DNA of 64,000 nt. It comes from Daejeonella sp. JGW-45. Lineage in GTDB: Bacteria; Bacteroidota; Bacteroidia; Sphingobacteriales; Sphingobacteriaceae. Position 1 is the stretch's first letter; each line of letters starts with the position of its first letter. The translations under genes and the position numbers were made by a program. The stretch is taken from contig NZ_JARKNC010000003.1 in the NCBI RefSeq assembly GCF_029360805.1, positions 186,001 to 250,000 of the forward strand. The letters are read 5' to 3'. A model generated the notes under the pieces. That model had not been told where the DNA came from. It made no database searches and worked only from the letters and a program-made list of their open reading frames with translations. This document shows positions 36,680 to 46,012 of this stretch, piece by piece.

Positions 36680-37621
36680 TTACAGCTTCCAAACACCTGG
36701 TGTTATAATGTGCTCGGGCATAATTTTAAATAGCTCTTCTATGGATTGTTTAACATTCAAGGGAATACTTTTTGAATTTAAAAGATTGATATTCTCTATC
36801 ACCTGCTGTTCCGTAGTTGCTCCAAAAACAATGCTGGTGACGCCTTTGAGATCTTTGACATACGAAAACGCCAGTTCTGCTATGCTCATGCCGGCCCGGA
36901 CCGCCAGATCATGCAAAGCCTCAAGATATGGTCTGGCATCGCTAAGGCTTCCTTGAAGAGCAGATGGCTGCATAAAAAATAATCCCTGTAGAAAGACACT
37001 TCTGACAAAGACAAATTTCTTTTCAAGATGCAGGCGCTGCAACATGCCATTACTGATAAGTCTCTGATCAAATATATTTAGAGGTACCTGCATCCCAGCT
37101 ACTATGGGAACATCCAGAAACCGTTCTACTTCATTAGGGTAATATACTGAGACACCTGCCAGATCAATAAGCCCATCATCTTTCAGATCCTGAAGTATGG
37201 AGGGCAGTACTTCCAGAACCAGATCGACTGGCTGGTCCTTCCCCTTATGAAACAGACAAACAGGAACCTGGCTGATCCTTAAATTGCTGCATGAAGATCT
37301 GATGCTATTATATGCATGCTCCCTGGCCTTATCTTTATTTAACAGAGTTTCGTTATCAATCTCAAACTTAGTCACCAGGTTCGTTGCGGAATGATCTTTA
37401 TCCTGGTCGAGAAAACTACCCACAAGTAATTCTGCGTCACCATAATTTCTAGCTGTATCGATCGTATTGATCCCCATACTGAGCGCCGTCGACAATATGC
37501 TGAAACTTTTTTCCCGTGAGGGCCTGCCTTCGGCATTTGATATTCCGTAATCCAATCCTAAAGCCACAGTCCCTAGGCTGAGTTTAGAAATCGTATATCT
37601 ATTTACTTTAGAATACTCCAT
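36680..37621 (-). CDS. Aldo-keto reductase 2
   Basis: 313 aa. AKR tetrad: Asp and Tyr in 'INTIDTARNYGDAELLVG', Lys in 'NLVTKFEI' and His in 'VCLFHKGKD'. The C-terminal 'VFGATTEQQVIENINLL' is the NADP-binding end. It is only distantly like the AKR at 28510. It follows the Kelch gene by 9 bp and precedes SDR 1, so it belongs to the core operon. Substrate unknown; a sugar aldehyde is likely. Confidence 0.88.
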   Translation of the reverse strand: MEYSKVNRYTISKLSLGTVALGLDYGISNAEGRPSREKSFSILSTALSMGINTIDTARNYGDAELLVGSFLDQDKDHSATNLVTKFEIDNETLLNKDKAREHAYNSIRSSCSNLRISQVPVCLFHKGKDQPVDLVLEVLPSILQDLKDDGLIDLAGVSVYYPNEVERFLDVPIVAGMQVPLNIFDQRLISNGMLQRLHLEKKFVFVRSVFLQGLFFMQPSALQGSLSDARPYLEALHDLAVRAGMSIAELAFSYVKDLKGVTSIVFGATTEQQVIENINLLNSKSIPLNVKQSIEELFKIMPEHIITPGVWKL

Positions 37622-37630
37622 GAACTGTGG

Positions 37631-38662
37631 TTATTGCTCGCTTATTTGATAAATAGTATTGGTTCTGACTCCGGGCTTTACCTCACCACTGATATAAATC
37701 CAGCGATTGTCCCAGCATACAACCGGCAAGGTAACTCTTGCTGTTATACCCACTTCTCTTCCCACATAATCCCATGAATCTGTATCGATAGTATATAAAA
37801 GCACGTCTTGTGAAATCCCGGGATGCGCAACGGGGTCCGTATACAAAGCAGTCAACGGATCTACTCCGCCCCAGAAGACGATCTTCCCGCTCTCGAGTAC
37901 TGGCAAAGGGCTACCTGCGGCAGATATTCCCTTTGGCATGGGAGTTACCGAACGCCATATCCCGGTCCATACTCCGTTAGATTTATATGGGATAAGACTA
38001 TAAGCATCATCAAGTATATGTCTATGATATCTATTTAGTGTATTTAACCTGACTGTTTCGCCTCCAAACAAGTAAAATTTTCCATTATGTGAAGCACACA
38101 TTGGCAACAGACGTTCGCTGCCCGGCCAGGAAGGCAACTGAGACCACCCTTCGGAAATATTTTCAAGATCCAGCAGGTAACATTTTTTTGTAGCCTTACC
38201 AGTCTGTGAATTATTTCCACCGGCAATTATAATGACATTGTTAACCAGAGTTCCGGCCATATTAGCAATCGGTAAGGGAAGATCAGGCAAATTTGTTGAA
38301 TCCAATCCCTGGCCGTTCCAGCTATATACAAGTACCTTGGCCGAATAACCGGATTCATTGTTGCCACCGATAATAATAATTTTGTCTTTATACGATACCG
38401 ATACTCCGTAAGCCAGTGGGAAAGGTAGTTTCTCGGTTAATTTCACCCAGTCTCCTTCTTTCCGAAGCATGTAAATCTCATCGTACCATTTCTTTTTACC
38501 GTCTTCCCACGGAAGTTTATCCGGAAAGTTTACGCCTCCGAAGCAAAAGAGCATTTCCCGGCTTTCACCTGCGTACATGCCCGCCCAACCTTCGCCGGGC
38601 AAGGAAGATATATGAGTGAAGGCCAAAGAATTCTTCGCAGGTGATTTTATTGCGTCTATCAT
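37631..38662 (-). CDS. Kelch-repeat NanM-like mutarotase
   Basis: 343 aa, six-bladed Kelch propeller without a signal peptide. Blades show 'LFCFGGVNFPDKLPWEDGKK', 'IIIIGGNNESG', 'VIIIAGGNNSQTGK', 'FYLFGGETVRLN' and 'IVFWGGVDPLTALYTDPVA'. The first and fifth fit the signature of the N-acetylneuraminate epimerase NanM (YjhT) and its circularly permuted relatives (TIGR03548 class), which speed alpha/beta conversion of released sialic acid. E. coli NanM is periplasmic, whereas this protein has no visible export signal. It is linked to AKR 2 and the lactonase by gaps of 9 and 31 bp. Confidence 0.82.
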   Translation of the reverse strand: MIDAIKSPAKNSLAFTHISSLPGEGWAGMYAGESREMLFCFGGVNFPDKLPWEDGKKKWYDEIYMLRKEGDWVKLTEKLPFPLAYGVSVSYKDKIIIIGGNNESGYSAKVLVYSWNGQGLDSTNLPDLPLPIANMAGTLVNNVIIIAGGNNSQTGKATKKCYLLDLENISEGWSQLPSWPGSERLLPMCASHNGKFYLFGGETVRLNTLNRYHRHILDDAYSLIPYKSNGVWTGIWRSVTPMPKGISAAGSPLPVLESGKIVFWGGVDPLTALYTDPVAHPGISQDVLLYTIDTDSWDYVGREVGITARVTLPVVCWDNRWIYISGEVKPGVRTNTIYQISEQ

Positions 38663-38693
38663 CGTCTAACTGTGAAATACATATTGAATGCTC

Positions 38694-39518
38694 CTACCAT
38701 CTGATTTTAAATATTGCTCCCGGACCAGGCTCTCCGTATCCACCGGTCACTATTAATGTCTGCTCATCTATGAGGCACAAATTACTGGTAAGAGGCATGC
38801 CGGTATCTATTGAGGATACTGTTTCTCCTCTATCGGAAATCACCTGAATCGCTCCCATTCCATAATGAGCTACCAACAATTCGCCACGGCTATTCAGGGC
38901 TAACCCATCCGGAAGGTTATCCTGCTCTTTTCCTGAAGAATGGCGAGGCAAATTTGCATGCAATTGGAAATCGCCATCCGCTAAACCTGGCGCTTTTAAC
39001 TTTATTATTAGAATCCGGTTTTTATAGCTTTCAGCCACGTAAAGCGATTTTCCGTCTGATGATAATACCAGGCCATTGGGATAATCCAGACCATTGGCAA
39101 CAATTTTCTGTTCTCCGTTTATCCCAAGAAAGCATACTTTTCCTTCATATCTTTTCGAATCCGTAAAATAAACACCCCCATCGGCATCCGCAATCAGATC
39201 ATTTGGCGCATAAACGGGCTGGTCAGAACAGAAACCTTCGATCTCATTCCTTAAAAACCTTCCTTCTGAACTAAAGCGCCTTATCGCCAATAATGCAACA
39301 TCGCATACAAGATGATCCCCATCACGCAATATAATCTGACCGTTTGGACACGGCGATTCAGCCCATATAGAAATCCCATTATCCCGATCAATTTTCAAGA
39401 TACTGCCTCCGGAAAGAGTTGTGCAATAAAAGTTCCCCTGACGATCGGCAACAGGCCCTTCAGTATAAAATTGCAGGTCCGCAATTTGCTCCCTTATGAT
39501 AGTTCTACTTTCATTCAT
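38694..39518 (-). CDS. SMP-30/gluconolactonase-type lactonase
   Basis: About 274 aa from the ATG at 39518; the longer frame starts at an unlikely TTG. Six-bladed SGL propeller with metal ligands: Glu in 'FYTEGPVADRQGNFY', Asn in 'VYAPNDLIADADGGVYFTD' and Asp in 'DNLPDGLALNSRGEL'. 'LDYPNGLVLSSDGKSLYVAE' is family-typical. The family opens sugar-acid lactones. In this operon it would follow an SDR/AKR sugar dehydrogenase (inference). No signal peptide, so cytosolic. Confidence 0.9.
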   Translation of the reverse strand: MNESRTIIREQIADLQFYTEGPVADRQGNFYCTTLSGGSILKIDRDNGISIWAESPCPNGQIILRDGDHLVCDVALLAIRRFSSEGRFLRNEIEGFCSDQPVYAPNDLIADADGGVYFTDSKRYEGKVCFLGINGEQKIVANGLDYPNGLVLSSDGKSLYVAESYKNRILIIKLKAPGLADGDFQLHANLPRHSSGKEQDNLPDGLALNSRGELLVAHYGMGAIQVISDRGETVSSIDTGMPLTSNLCLIDEQTLIVTGGYGEPGPGAIFKIRW

Positions 39519-39592
39519 ACAGATCAATATCTTCAAAAGGAAACATTCGTTTACGCCTGTTCGCGTAATAAAATTCTAACCATCACTGGTTA

Positions 39593-39976
39593 TTATTTCC
39601 CGCAGTATGCTACGACATCTACCTCAAACTTAAGGAGGTCGCCCAGACAGCCTATCAACGTCGTCCTTGCAGGATATGGTTCGCTAAAGAACTCTTTATA
39701 AATCCGGTTAAATTCCGCCAGGTATTCCTGCTTTCCTACATAATTACGTACCTGAACAACATGTTCGAAACCGAGTCCGCCTGCCTCAAGTATGAGTTTC
39801 AGATTTTCAAATGACCTTCTGCATTCTTCTTCAAACGTGCCTACAACAATATTTCCCGTCTTATCCACCGAGGCCTGGCCAGAAACGAAAACATAGTCGC
39901 CACATTGCAGCGCAGGTGAAAATGGGAGGTGGCTGACCGGAAGGTCCTTTCCTGTAATTATTTTCTTATTAAGCAT
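39593..39976 (-). CDS. RidA family enamine/imine deaminase
   Basis: 127 aa, trimeric RidA/YjgF/UK114 fold. Family segments are 'LPFSPALQCGDYVFVSGQAS', 'QVRNYVGKQEYLAEFNRIY' and 'PYPARTTLIG', which holds the Arg that binds the substrate carboxylate. The usual Glu in the last strand (IEAIA) reads Asp in 'FEVDVVAYC'. RidA proteins hydrolyse the reactive enamine released by PLP dehydratases; a threonine-synthase-like PLP enzyme is encoded two genes upstream, which fits that role. Confidence 0.9.
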   Translation of the reverse strand: MLNKKIITGKDLPVSHLPFSPALQCGDYVFVSGQASVDKTGNIVVGTFEEECRRSFENLKLILEAGGLGFEHVVQVRNYVGKQEYLAEFNRIYKEFFSEPYPARTTLIGCLGDLLKFEVDVVAYCGK

Positions 39977-40055
39977 TATTGTATATTAATTTAGTATTCC
40001 TGATTTCATTTGATCAAAACGTTTGACCGTATATTTATCTGCACGGCCAAAGTCT

Positions 40056-40973
40056 TTACGACACTTTTATTTCTTGTGATCTTTGTGCTGTTATTACCTC
40101 CAGTGTTTCCATAATATCGATCACAGTCTGCTCATCCCAATTGGATTGCGTATTACCCAGGGGAGCTTTTGTACGACCTATATCTATATTGTACTTCAAT
40201 AACATGGCCTTTCGCAAAAATGGCCAGATGTTTGGCAGTACCAATTGGATAGTTTTCTGAAATGCCAGCATAAATTCTTTAGCAAGCGCATAGTCGCCAT
40301 TTGTAAAGGCGTTCTGTACAAGCTTACATTCAACTCCCCATAAATTGTAAAATGTACCAATGGCACCTACAGTACCACAAAGTGATGCGTGACAGAACAA
40401 TTCATCGGAACCGCTGAATAACTTCAACTTATCCCCGGCATAATTATGGATCAGACTGATCTCCAATAACTGGTTAGTAGTTAGCTTCATCCCGGCAACA
40501 TTGGGAATTTGCATTACTTTTTTAACGAAAGCTGTAGTATCTCCCATAGAATTATCCCCCAGCTGATAGGGAAAAAAGGGCAGATCAGTTGCTATTGCAA
40601 TATTTTTGTAATGCTCTAATGCAGATTCTGTATTTCCAGAGAAATAGATTGGCCCGACAGAAGATATACCGTCGACTTTACATGTTTTTGCGTGTTTAGC
40701 TAACCGAACCGACTCATCCGTTGTTAAGGAACCGACCTGGACAATTACAGGAACCCTTCCAGCTGTAACTTCGCTAACCACTTCAGTGACTTTTTTTCTC
40801 TGTTCTTCCGTAAAAAGGACACCCTGGCCGGTAGAACCAAGTATGTATAAACCATCCAAATTCTGGCCGATCAGTAACTCCACTAATTTCTCTAACTGAT
40901 CAAAAGCAGGTTCCCCATTTTCGGACACGGGAGTTAACATTGCAGGCCAAAGACCTTGAAATTTATCTTTCAT
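40056..40973 (-). CDS. DHDPS/N-acetylneuraminate lyase family aldolase (305 aa)
   Basis: Complete TIM-barrel aldolase of the NAL type: 'LYILGSTGQGVLFTEEQR' at about residue 43 (GSTGE-like), Tyr in 'LPFFPYQLG' at about 137 and the Schiff-base Lys in 'VAGMKLTTNQ' at about 163, then 'LFSGSDELFCHASLCGTVGA'. GST rather than GTT is typical of N-acetylneuraminate lyases. It is 3 bp after the PLP enzyme gene, strong evidence of a joint pathway. Product is pyruvate plus an aldose, as inferred from the family. A related but different aldolase is at 29627. Confidence 0.92.
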   Translation of the reverse strand: MKDKFQGLWPAMLTPVSENGEPAFDQLEKLVELLIGQNLDGLYILGSTGQGVLFTEEQRKKVTEVVSEVTAGRVPVIVQVGSLTTDESVRLAKHAKTCKVDGISSVGPIYFSGNTESALEHYKNIAIATDLPFFPYQLGDNSMGDTTAFVKKVMQIPNVAGMKLTTNQLLEISLIHNYAGDKLKLFSGSDELFCHASLCGTVGAIGTFYNLWGVECKLVQNAFTNGDYALAKEFMLAFQKTIQLVLPNIWPFLRKAMLLKYNIDIGRTKAPLGNTQSNWDEQTVIDIMETLEVITAQRSQEIKVS

Positions 40974-40976
40974 TTG

Positions 40977-42089
40977 CTATAGTATTGTGTTTATTCTGGA
41001 ATTTATATATTCAAAAGATTCTGCACCGTCCATAAAGTAATAATTGACGGCACCAATTGAGATATTATCTGCTGAAACCGCATCCTTAAAGCCATGGCCT
41101 GTAACCAGGCAAACGATAGTATCATTTTCATTTATTTCATTGTTGGCCAGGGCGTTCTTCAAACCCGCGAGAGCGACGGCACCAGCTGGCTCGCAAAAAA
41201 TACCCTCCTGAGTTGCCAGTTCCTGCTGACTTTGGTAAATTAACTCATCGGCTACAGTATATCCGGTACCCTTTGCAGCCCTGCACATAGTAATCACGTC
41301 ATTGCCGTCAAGTACGCTGGGCACTTGCAAACCACTGATGGCGGTGGTGCTCGCAGTAATTTCCTCAGCGTTTGCAAAACCCTTCCTAAGCGCCCCGGAA
41401 ATGGTGTCGTTACCTACCGGCTGAACGCAGTGTACCTTTGGTACCCGGTAGCCTGGTGTAGCATCTTGCCATTTATTAAAGCCTTTCACAACTGCCAGGG
41501 TCAATCCCCCTCCTCCGGCCGGGGAAAATACATGGTCAGTTGTATTGAGCATATTTTCAGCAATTTCATAGGCTATGGTTTGTACGCCAGCCATTCCAAC
41601 AGGGCTGTATTGGTAAGCGCTGATCTGAACAGCCGTTCCAAAGCTTTCCGCTGTCTTCTGCAGATCTGCCATTACAGCCTTAGTAACATCCCCGTTCTTC
41701 CCAAAATCTTTGACCATTAATGTTTCACAGCCATAAACCTGCATCTGTTTCATTTTGCCAGCGGGCGCACCGTCAACAACTGTGAGAAAGCATTTGATGT
41801 CCGCAGCTGCGCAATAGGCTGCCAGCGCTGCACCCGTGTTTCCGCTTGAAGTAGCGAGACAGAATCGCATTTTCTGCTGAAGCAGGTCAGACACCGCACT
41901 TGCAGCAAACCTGTCTTTATATGAACCCGAAGGGTTAACCATTTCAAGTTTGAAATATAAATTATCAAGGCCCATTGCCGGCCCTAGTCTCCGGGACCGG
42001 ACTAATGGCGTCTCGCCCTCACCAAGTGTTATCTTACAATTATCCTCGATTTGAGGCAGTAAGTGACTGTATTTCCAGATCCCTTTCAA
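40977..42089 (-). CDS. Threonine-synthase-like PLP enzyme (fold type II)
   Basis: 370 aa. PLP Lys in 'NPSGSYKDRFAASAV' at about residue 57, phosphate-binding 'ATSSGNTGAALAAY' at about 79-92, 'FSPAGGGGLTLAVVKGF' at about 189, 'VTGHGFKD' near 335. It lacks the extra domain of many threonine synthases. The start is TTG at 42089, overlapping the upstream SDR stop (TTGA), so it is translationally coupled. The company of RidA and a NAL-type aldolase in one operon points to a dehydratase/deaminase of an amino sugar acid rather than threonine synthesis (inference). Confidence 0.8.
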   Translation of the reverse strand: MKGIWKYSHLLPQIEDNCKITLGEGETPLVRSRRLGPAMGLDNLYFKLEMVNPSGSYKDRFAASAVSDLLQQKMRFCLATSSGNTGAALAAYCAAADIKCFLTVVDGAPAGKMKQMQVYGCETLMVKDFGKNGDVTKAVMADLQKTAESFGTAVQISAYQYSPVGMAGVQTIAYEIAENMLNTTDHVFSPAGGGGLTLAVVKGFNKWQDATPGYRVPKVHCVQPVGNDTISGALRKGFANAEEITASTTAISGLQVPSVLDGNDVITMCRAAKGTGYTVADELIYQSQQELATQEGIFCEPAGAVALAGLKNALANNEINENDTIVCLVTGHGFKDAVSADNISIGAVNYYFMDGAESFEYINSRINTIL

Positions 42090-42901
42090 AATTCTTCCGG
42101 GTATTGAAGTTTTTTCATTGTATATGCATTAAAATTATGAGAGAAGCCGCCATCTACCACGATAGTTGTTCCGGTTATAAAGGAGGCTTCTTCGGTTGAA
42201 AGCCAGTAAGATACATTAGCTATCTCTTCTGAAATACCCGCCCGTTTAAGTGGCGTATTATCGTTCATGTGTTCTCCCAATCGGGCACTGATATTATTTC
42301 CTTCTCCGTCGGTGTAATCACTGCTTAAGTCTGTTTTTATATTCCCGGGGTTTACTGAAATCACCCTAATATTCTTCGGTCCGTATAACGCAGCCAATTC
42401 ATAAGTGAGGCTTTCAATTCCACCCTTACATACTATATAAGCGGGACTTGTTCCTCCCGCCCGCTGAGACATCACGCTGGAAACGTTGACAATAACACCT
42501 GCAATCCTCCTTTCTTCCATCACAGCAGCAGCATATTTCGCTAAAAAGGCAGGAGCTGTTAAGCATACTTTTATCGTCTTTTCCCAGTTCCCGAGCGATA
42601 TAGATCGCATGGTTTGAATGGTTCTCCAGGCTGCATTATTGATGAGCACATCTATTCTCCCCCATTTCTGCACGGTATTTTCAATAATCTGCTCTAAAAA
42701 TTCCTCGTTAGCCAGATCACCATCACAAACCAGAGCCTCCAGCCTGTTGCCCTGTTCAATTTCGGCTCTGAGCTGTTCCAGTTCTTCGCGGTCTCTTCCA
42801 ACTAATGTTACATGGTAGTTATTCGACGCAAATTTCAAAGCTGTACTTCGACCAATACCTTTGGATGCGCCTGTTATTATAGCAACTTTATTATTATTCA
42901 T
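42086..42901 (-). CDS. Short-chain dehydrogenase/reductase (SDR 2)
   Basis: 271 aa classical SDR: 'IITGASKGIGRSTALKF' at about residue 8, 'LINNAAWRTIQT' near 89, Ser in 'VNVSSVMSQRAGG' and YxxxK as 'YIVCK' at about 160, 'ISVNPGNIKTDL' near 185, and 'FITGTTIVVDGGF'. It overlaps the PLP gene by 4 bp and the aspartoacylase-like gene by 8 bp, so the three are a tightly coupled block. It is the best candidate for the first oxidation of the sugar (inference). Confidence 0.9.
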   Translation of the reverse strand: MNNNKVAIITGASKGIGRSTALKFASNNYHVTLVGRDREELEQLRAEIEQGNRLEALVCDGDLANEEFLEQIIENTVQKWGRIDVLINNAAWRTIQTMRSISLGNWEKTIKVCLTAPAFLAKYAAAVMEERRIAGVIVNVSSVMSQRAGGTSPAYIVCKGGIESLTYELAALYGPKNIRVISVNPGNIKTDLSSDYTDGEGNNISARLGEHMNDNTPLKRAGISEEIANVSYWLSTEEASFITGTTIVVDGGFSHNFNAYTMKKLQYPEEF

Positions 42902-43829
42902 AAATCACCCTTTCGTTTAAAGATCCTATCGGCAGTATCCCACCTAAAGCATCACCGGGCTTAACTTTTACCATTGCCCTCAACAGAAAAACCAAACCAT
43001 CTATATCTGCATACATATCAATCTGTTTACCGGAAAAAGACTCGACAACCTTTCCGAATAATTCGCCGGCTTTGATCTTATCTCCAATTTTTACTTCGGC
43101 AACGAATATTCCATCCACAGGAGAGGGCATTTTACCCTGTAAATAACCGCTATCCTGCCGGTGATCCTCAATCCAGTACTTATCTACAAAGCTATCTGAT
43201 CCAGCCGGTCCGTTAAGCATATTCAAATAGTTCAACAATCGCATAAAACCCGTTTTATAAGCATTAACAACTTGCATTCGAAATCCTGTCCCTCCTCCAA
43301 ATTCCAGGTATATTGCAGGAATGTTTGCATCTCTCGCAACAGAAAGAGTTCTTCCATCAGGCCGATAATCAGTTCCCCAAACTAGAGGCAAATTGAAAGC
43401 CAGCGCCATTTCCTGCTGCTTTTCGAGAATTTCAGGTGAGGGATGTAATACATATCCGGCTAAGGGGTATATTTCAAAAGCTGGTCCACCCGTGTGCATG
43501 TCTATAAAATAATCTGATTCCTTAATAAGGGCACTGATCTCTGAGGCAACTCTCTCGGTTATTGTGCCATCAGATTTGCCGGGACATATCCGGGCAAGAT
43601 CCAATCCGTCTTCGCCATATCTTATGCCATTAACATAAGCAGTTTCATTAGTTAAAGGAACAATGGTTACGCTGCCAGATTTCAATAGTCCGGGCACTTC
43701 ATTAACTAATTGCATAGCAGCTAGCATCGGCTCATATTCATCACCATGTACTCCTGCCGTCAACAGGACTCTTGGTCCGGCTTTGCCGCTATCTACACGA
43801 TAAAATTTTACTAGTTTGTTGTCTTCCAC
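42894..43829 (-). CDS. Succinylglutamate desuccinylase/aspartoacylase family hydrolase
   Basis: 311 aa, zinc carboxypeptidase-like fold (M14-related AstE/AspA family). Zinc ligands HxxE in 'TAGVHGDEYEPML' at about residue 27 and His in 'YFIDMHTGGPAFE' at about 119. A C-terminal beta domain ('PVDGIFVAEVKIGDKIKAGE') follows. The start is GTG at 43829; an in-frame stop directly precedes it. The family cleaves N-acyl groups from amino acids. In this operon it may remove an N-acyl group from an amino sugar acid before deamination (inference). Confidence 0.83.
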   Translation of the reverse strand: MEDNKLVKFYRVDSGKAGPRVLLTAGVHGDEYEPMLAAMQLVNEVPGLLKSGSVTIVPLTNETAYVNGIRYGEDGLDLARICPGKSDGTITERVASEISALIKESDYFIDMHTGGPAFEIYPLAGYVLHPSPEILEKQQEMALAFNLPLVWGTDYRPDGRTLSVARDANIPAIYLEFGGGTGFRMQVVNAYKTGFMRLLNYLNMLNGPAGSDSFVDKYWIEDHRQDSGYLQGKMPSPVDGIFVAEVKIGDKIKAGELFGKVVESFSGKQIDMYADIDGLVFLLRAMVKVKPGDALGGILPIGSLNERVIYE

Positions 43830-43874
43830 TTATCATTGATAAATTAATCTCCTGTCCGAATGCAACCTTAAACA

Positions 43875-44690
43875 CTAATGTTCCCCTTCGTAATAAGGGC
43901 CACCGCCTGTAGGATCACTCGCATTAAAGATGCCCAGCTCCTTAAACATTAATCTTGCAATCTCTGTGTGGCCCGACCCATTTGGATGCAGGGGATCATT
44001 CAGCCATTCCTTAAAAACTTTGGCTTGAGAAGTTTTTGCTATAGCCTGTTTCCAATATTCCCAGTTATCCACGAGGATTACCTTCTGTTCTTCTGCAACA
44101 CTTTTTATAGCTTCCACATATTTATGCAGGCTCGATCTTTCGGGAGCTTTGTCTGTAATAATTAGATTTGGTGTTTGTAAGATGGGAATAGCGCCTAAAG
44201 CCCTTATACCGCTAACTAAAGAATCCAGGTTTGTCTTAAATAACTCTAAGCTTATATTCCGGCCATCGGCGCAATCATTCGTCCCAAACATCAACGAGAC
44301 CACCGAAGGCTTATATTGCTTTACTCTCCAGTCAAAATCTTCCATAAGGTTTCGCGTGGTGTTTCCGCTTATGCCGGTATTAATAATATGATCACGGCTG
44401 CGCTTCATTTCCCACCTTAATCGCTCAGAAAATACCTCGGGGTACGACCGGTAGCCATGCGTGTGCTTAACACCCGCTGTAATACTGTCACCGGTCAATA
44501 CCCATTTGAGCGGGTCCTTCTTTTTTAAAAGATCTGTGATCTTGTCTCTGTCAGAAAGATCCGCTATACTATTTTTTTGATCCTCCGTCAGTAGCGTCAG
44601 GAAAGAAGGTAATACAAATGGAATTGCTACCGAAAAAACAGATCCGTAAAGAAATTTTCTTCTTGAATATTTGGTTTGGTTTGAATTCAT
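43875..44690 (-). CDS. Secreted SGNH/GDSL hydrolase with Tat-like signal
   Basis: 271 aa. The N-terminus has 'SRRKFLYG' before a hydrophobic stretch, a twin-arginine-type signal. SGNH blocks are 'VLTGDSITAGVKHTHGYRSY' (Ser), 'NTGISGNTTRNLMEDFDW', 'LMFGTNDCAD' (Asn) and 'NDPLHPNGSGHTEIARLM' (Asp/His). It differs clearly from the SGNH enzyme at 32644. Probably de-O-acylates a glycan in the periplasm. It lies between a sialidase-like gene (44 bp upstream) and the coupled block. Confidence 0.88.
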   Translation of the reverse strand: MNSNQTKYSRRKFLYGSVFSVAIPFVLPSFLTLLTEDQKNSIADLSDRDKITDLLKKKDPLKWVLTGDSITAGVKHTHGYRSYPEVFSERLRWEMKRSRDHIINTGISGNTTRNLMEDFDWRVKQYKPSVVSLMFGTNDCADGRNISLELFKTNLDSLVSGIRALGAIPILQTPNLIITDKAPERSSLHKYVEAIKSVAEEQKVILVDNWEYWKQAIAKTSQAKVFKEWLNDPLHPNGSGHTEIARLMFKELGIFNASDPTGGGPYYEGEH

Positions 44691-44734
44691 ATCCCCTCTA
44701 TTATTTGCTTTTTCACCAATATATTGGCCTAAGG

Positions 44735-45847
44735 TTATTTATAGATAAAATCCAGGCTAAGCTTTGTAATTTGTGTAACTGCCAGTCCTGTGCCTTTGGG
44801 ACGATTTCCAGCACAATGGCCAAGTAAAATGTCTTTTTTTGTAAAGTGGATGGCGGTATAGCAGTACCAGCCATCGGGATCATCTTCAAGAGTTTTAATA
44901 TTTCCCCAGGTTCGCCCTTCATCCTTTGAAATACCAATATTAAAGGGCGTCCGCTTTTGATCCCGGGCGTTGTTGTTCCACACCATTACTAAATCACCTG
45001 TAGATGGAACCCGCGCGATAGATGCTGGAGAAAGAGGCGAGTTAATGTTACTCGGTTCGATATGACTCCATGTCTCGCCTTTATCTTTAGAATATGACAA
45101 CTGCTGAACCCCACCACTGGCCCGAATAAACATCATAACGGTACCGTTGTTTAACTCTACAACACCGGGCTCCTGGGTAATAATATCTGTCGTATTAGGA
45201 ACAGCCTTGCTGCAGGTCCAGGATGCACCATTATTATCCGAATAATAGTTATATATAATTGCCTTATCCTGCCATTTTCCCTGGCTTGTTTTGTGCATCG
45301 CAACCGGCATAAGAAGCCTTCCGCTTTTCAACTGAACCACCCGATTATTATTCAGTACAAAATACCCCTGCTTATCGGTAATACATGAAACCGGATCACT
45401 CCAGGTTCGCGCTTCATCTGTTGAAATCCGCATCATCGGCATACAATCTTCTTCAGAATTCTTTCGTGCATAAAACAAGGCGATCGAACCGTTATTCAGC
45501 CTGAGCAGTGATACGGACATTACATTCATAGTGCCCTCCTGCTCTACTACAAGCTGATCTTCAGTGCTCCATGTTTTCCCCTTATCGCCTGAATAGCGGC
45601 TTGCCAGATACCCGTTCCCAAAATCACTGCCTGATTTGCCTGAAAAATGGCTATAGATAAACAGGATCCTGCCATCTTTTAAAGTAATAAAGTCACCCTC
45701 ACTGTTTCTGGGGTTATTTTCTCCAGGATTAAGTCTGAGAACTGCACTTTTCGAGGGTTCCTTATTGCTCGTTGAAAGCACGTTACAGCCGGATAATGCG
45801 GCTATCATTACTGTCAGGAAAATTAGGTTGATCTTTTTAGACATCAT
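44735..45847 (-). CDS. Sialidase-like BNR lipoprotein A
   Basis: About 370 aa from the ATG at 45847. Lipobox in 'LTVMIAALSGCN'. Five Asp-boxes: 'YSGDKGKTW', 'ISTDEARTW', 'YSDNNGASW', 'YSKDKGETW' and 'ISKDEGRTW', a six-bladed propeller. Near the middle, 'TQEPGVVELNNGTVMMFIRA' matches the segment holding the catalytic Glu and one Arg in GH33 sialidases, but the N-terminal FRIP is replaced by 'NPRNSEGDFI'. It is a close paralogue of the proteins at 49461 and 50731. Ends with 'LSLDFIYK'. Confidence 0.85.
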   Translation of the reverse strand: MMSKKINLIFLTVMIAALSGCNVLSTSNKEPSKSAVLRLNPGENNPRNSEGDFITLKDGRILFIYSHFSGKSGSDFGNGYLASRYSGDKGKTWSTEDQLVVEQEGTMNVMSVSLLRLNNGSIALFYARKNSEEDCMPMMRISTDEARTWSDPVSCITDKQGYFVLNNNRVVQLKSGRLLMPVAMHKTSQGKWQDKAIIYNYYSDNNGASWTCSKAVPNTTDIITQEPGVVELNNGTVMMFIRASGGVQQLSYSKDKGETWSHIEPSNINSPLSPASIARVPSTGDLVMVWNNNARDQKRTPFNIGISKDEGRTWGNIKTLEDDPDGWYCYTAIHFTKKDILLGHCAGNRPKGTGLAVTQITKLSLDFIYK

Positions 45848-46012
45848 GTATTTCAATTATTAGCTATTTCTCAGCGTTTACTTATAAATCGATTTAAGAC
45901 CTGGTTTCTGATTTGGAATTTAACGCCCGTAAAGCATACCTCCCTAATATGTCTTGGCTGCTCAATAAGACGGGATCCGTATTTCAAGAACGTAAGCCAT
46001 TTGAACTTTACC

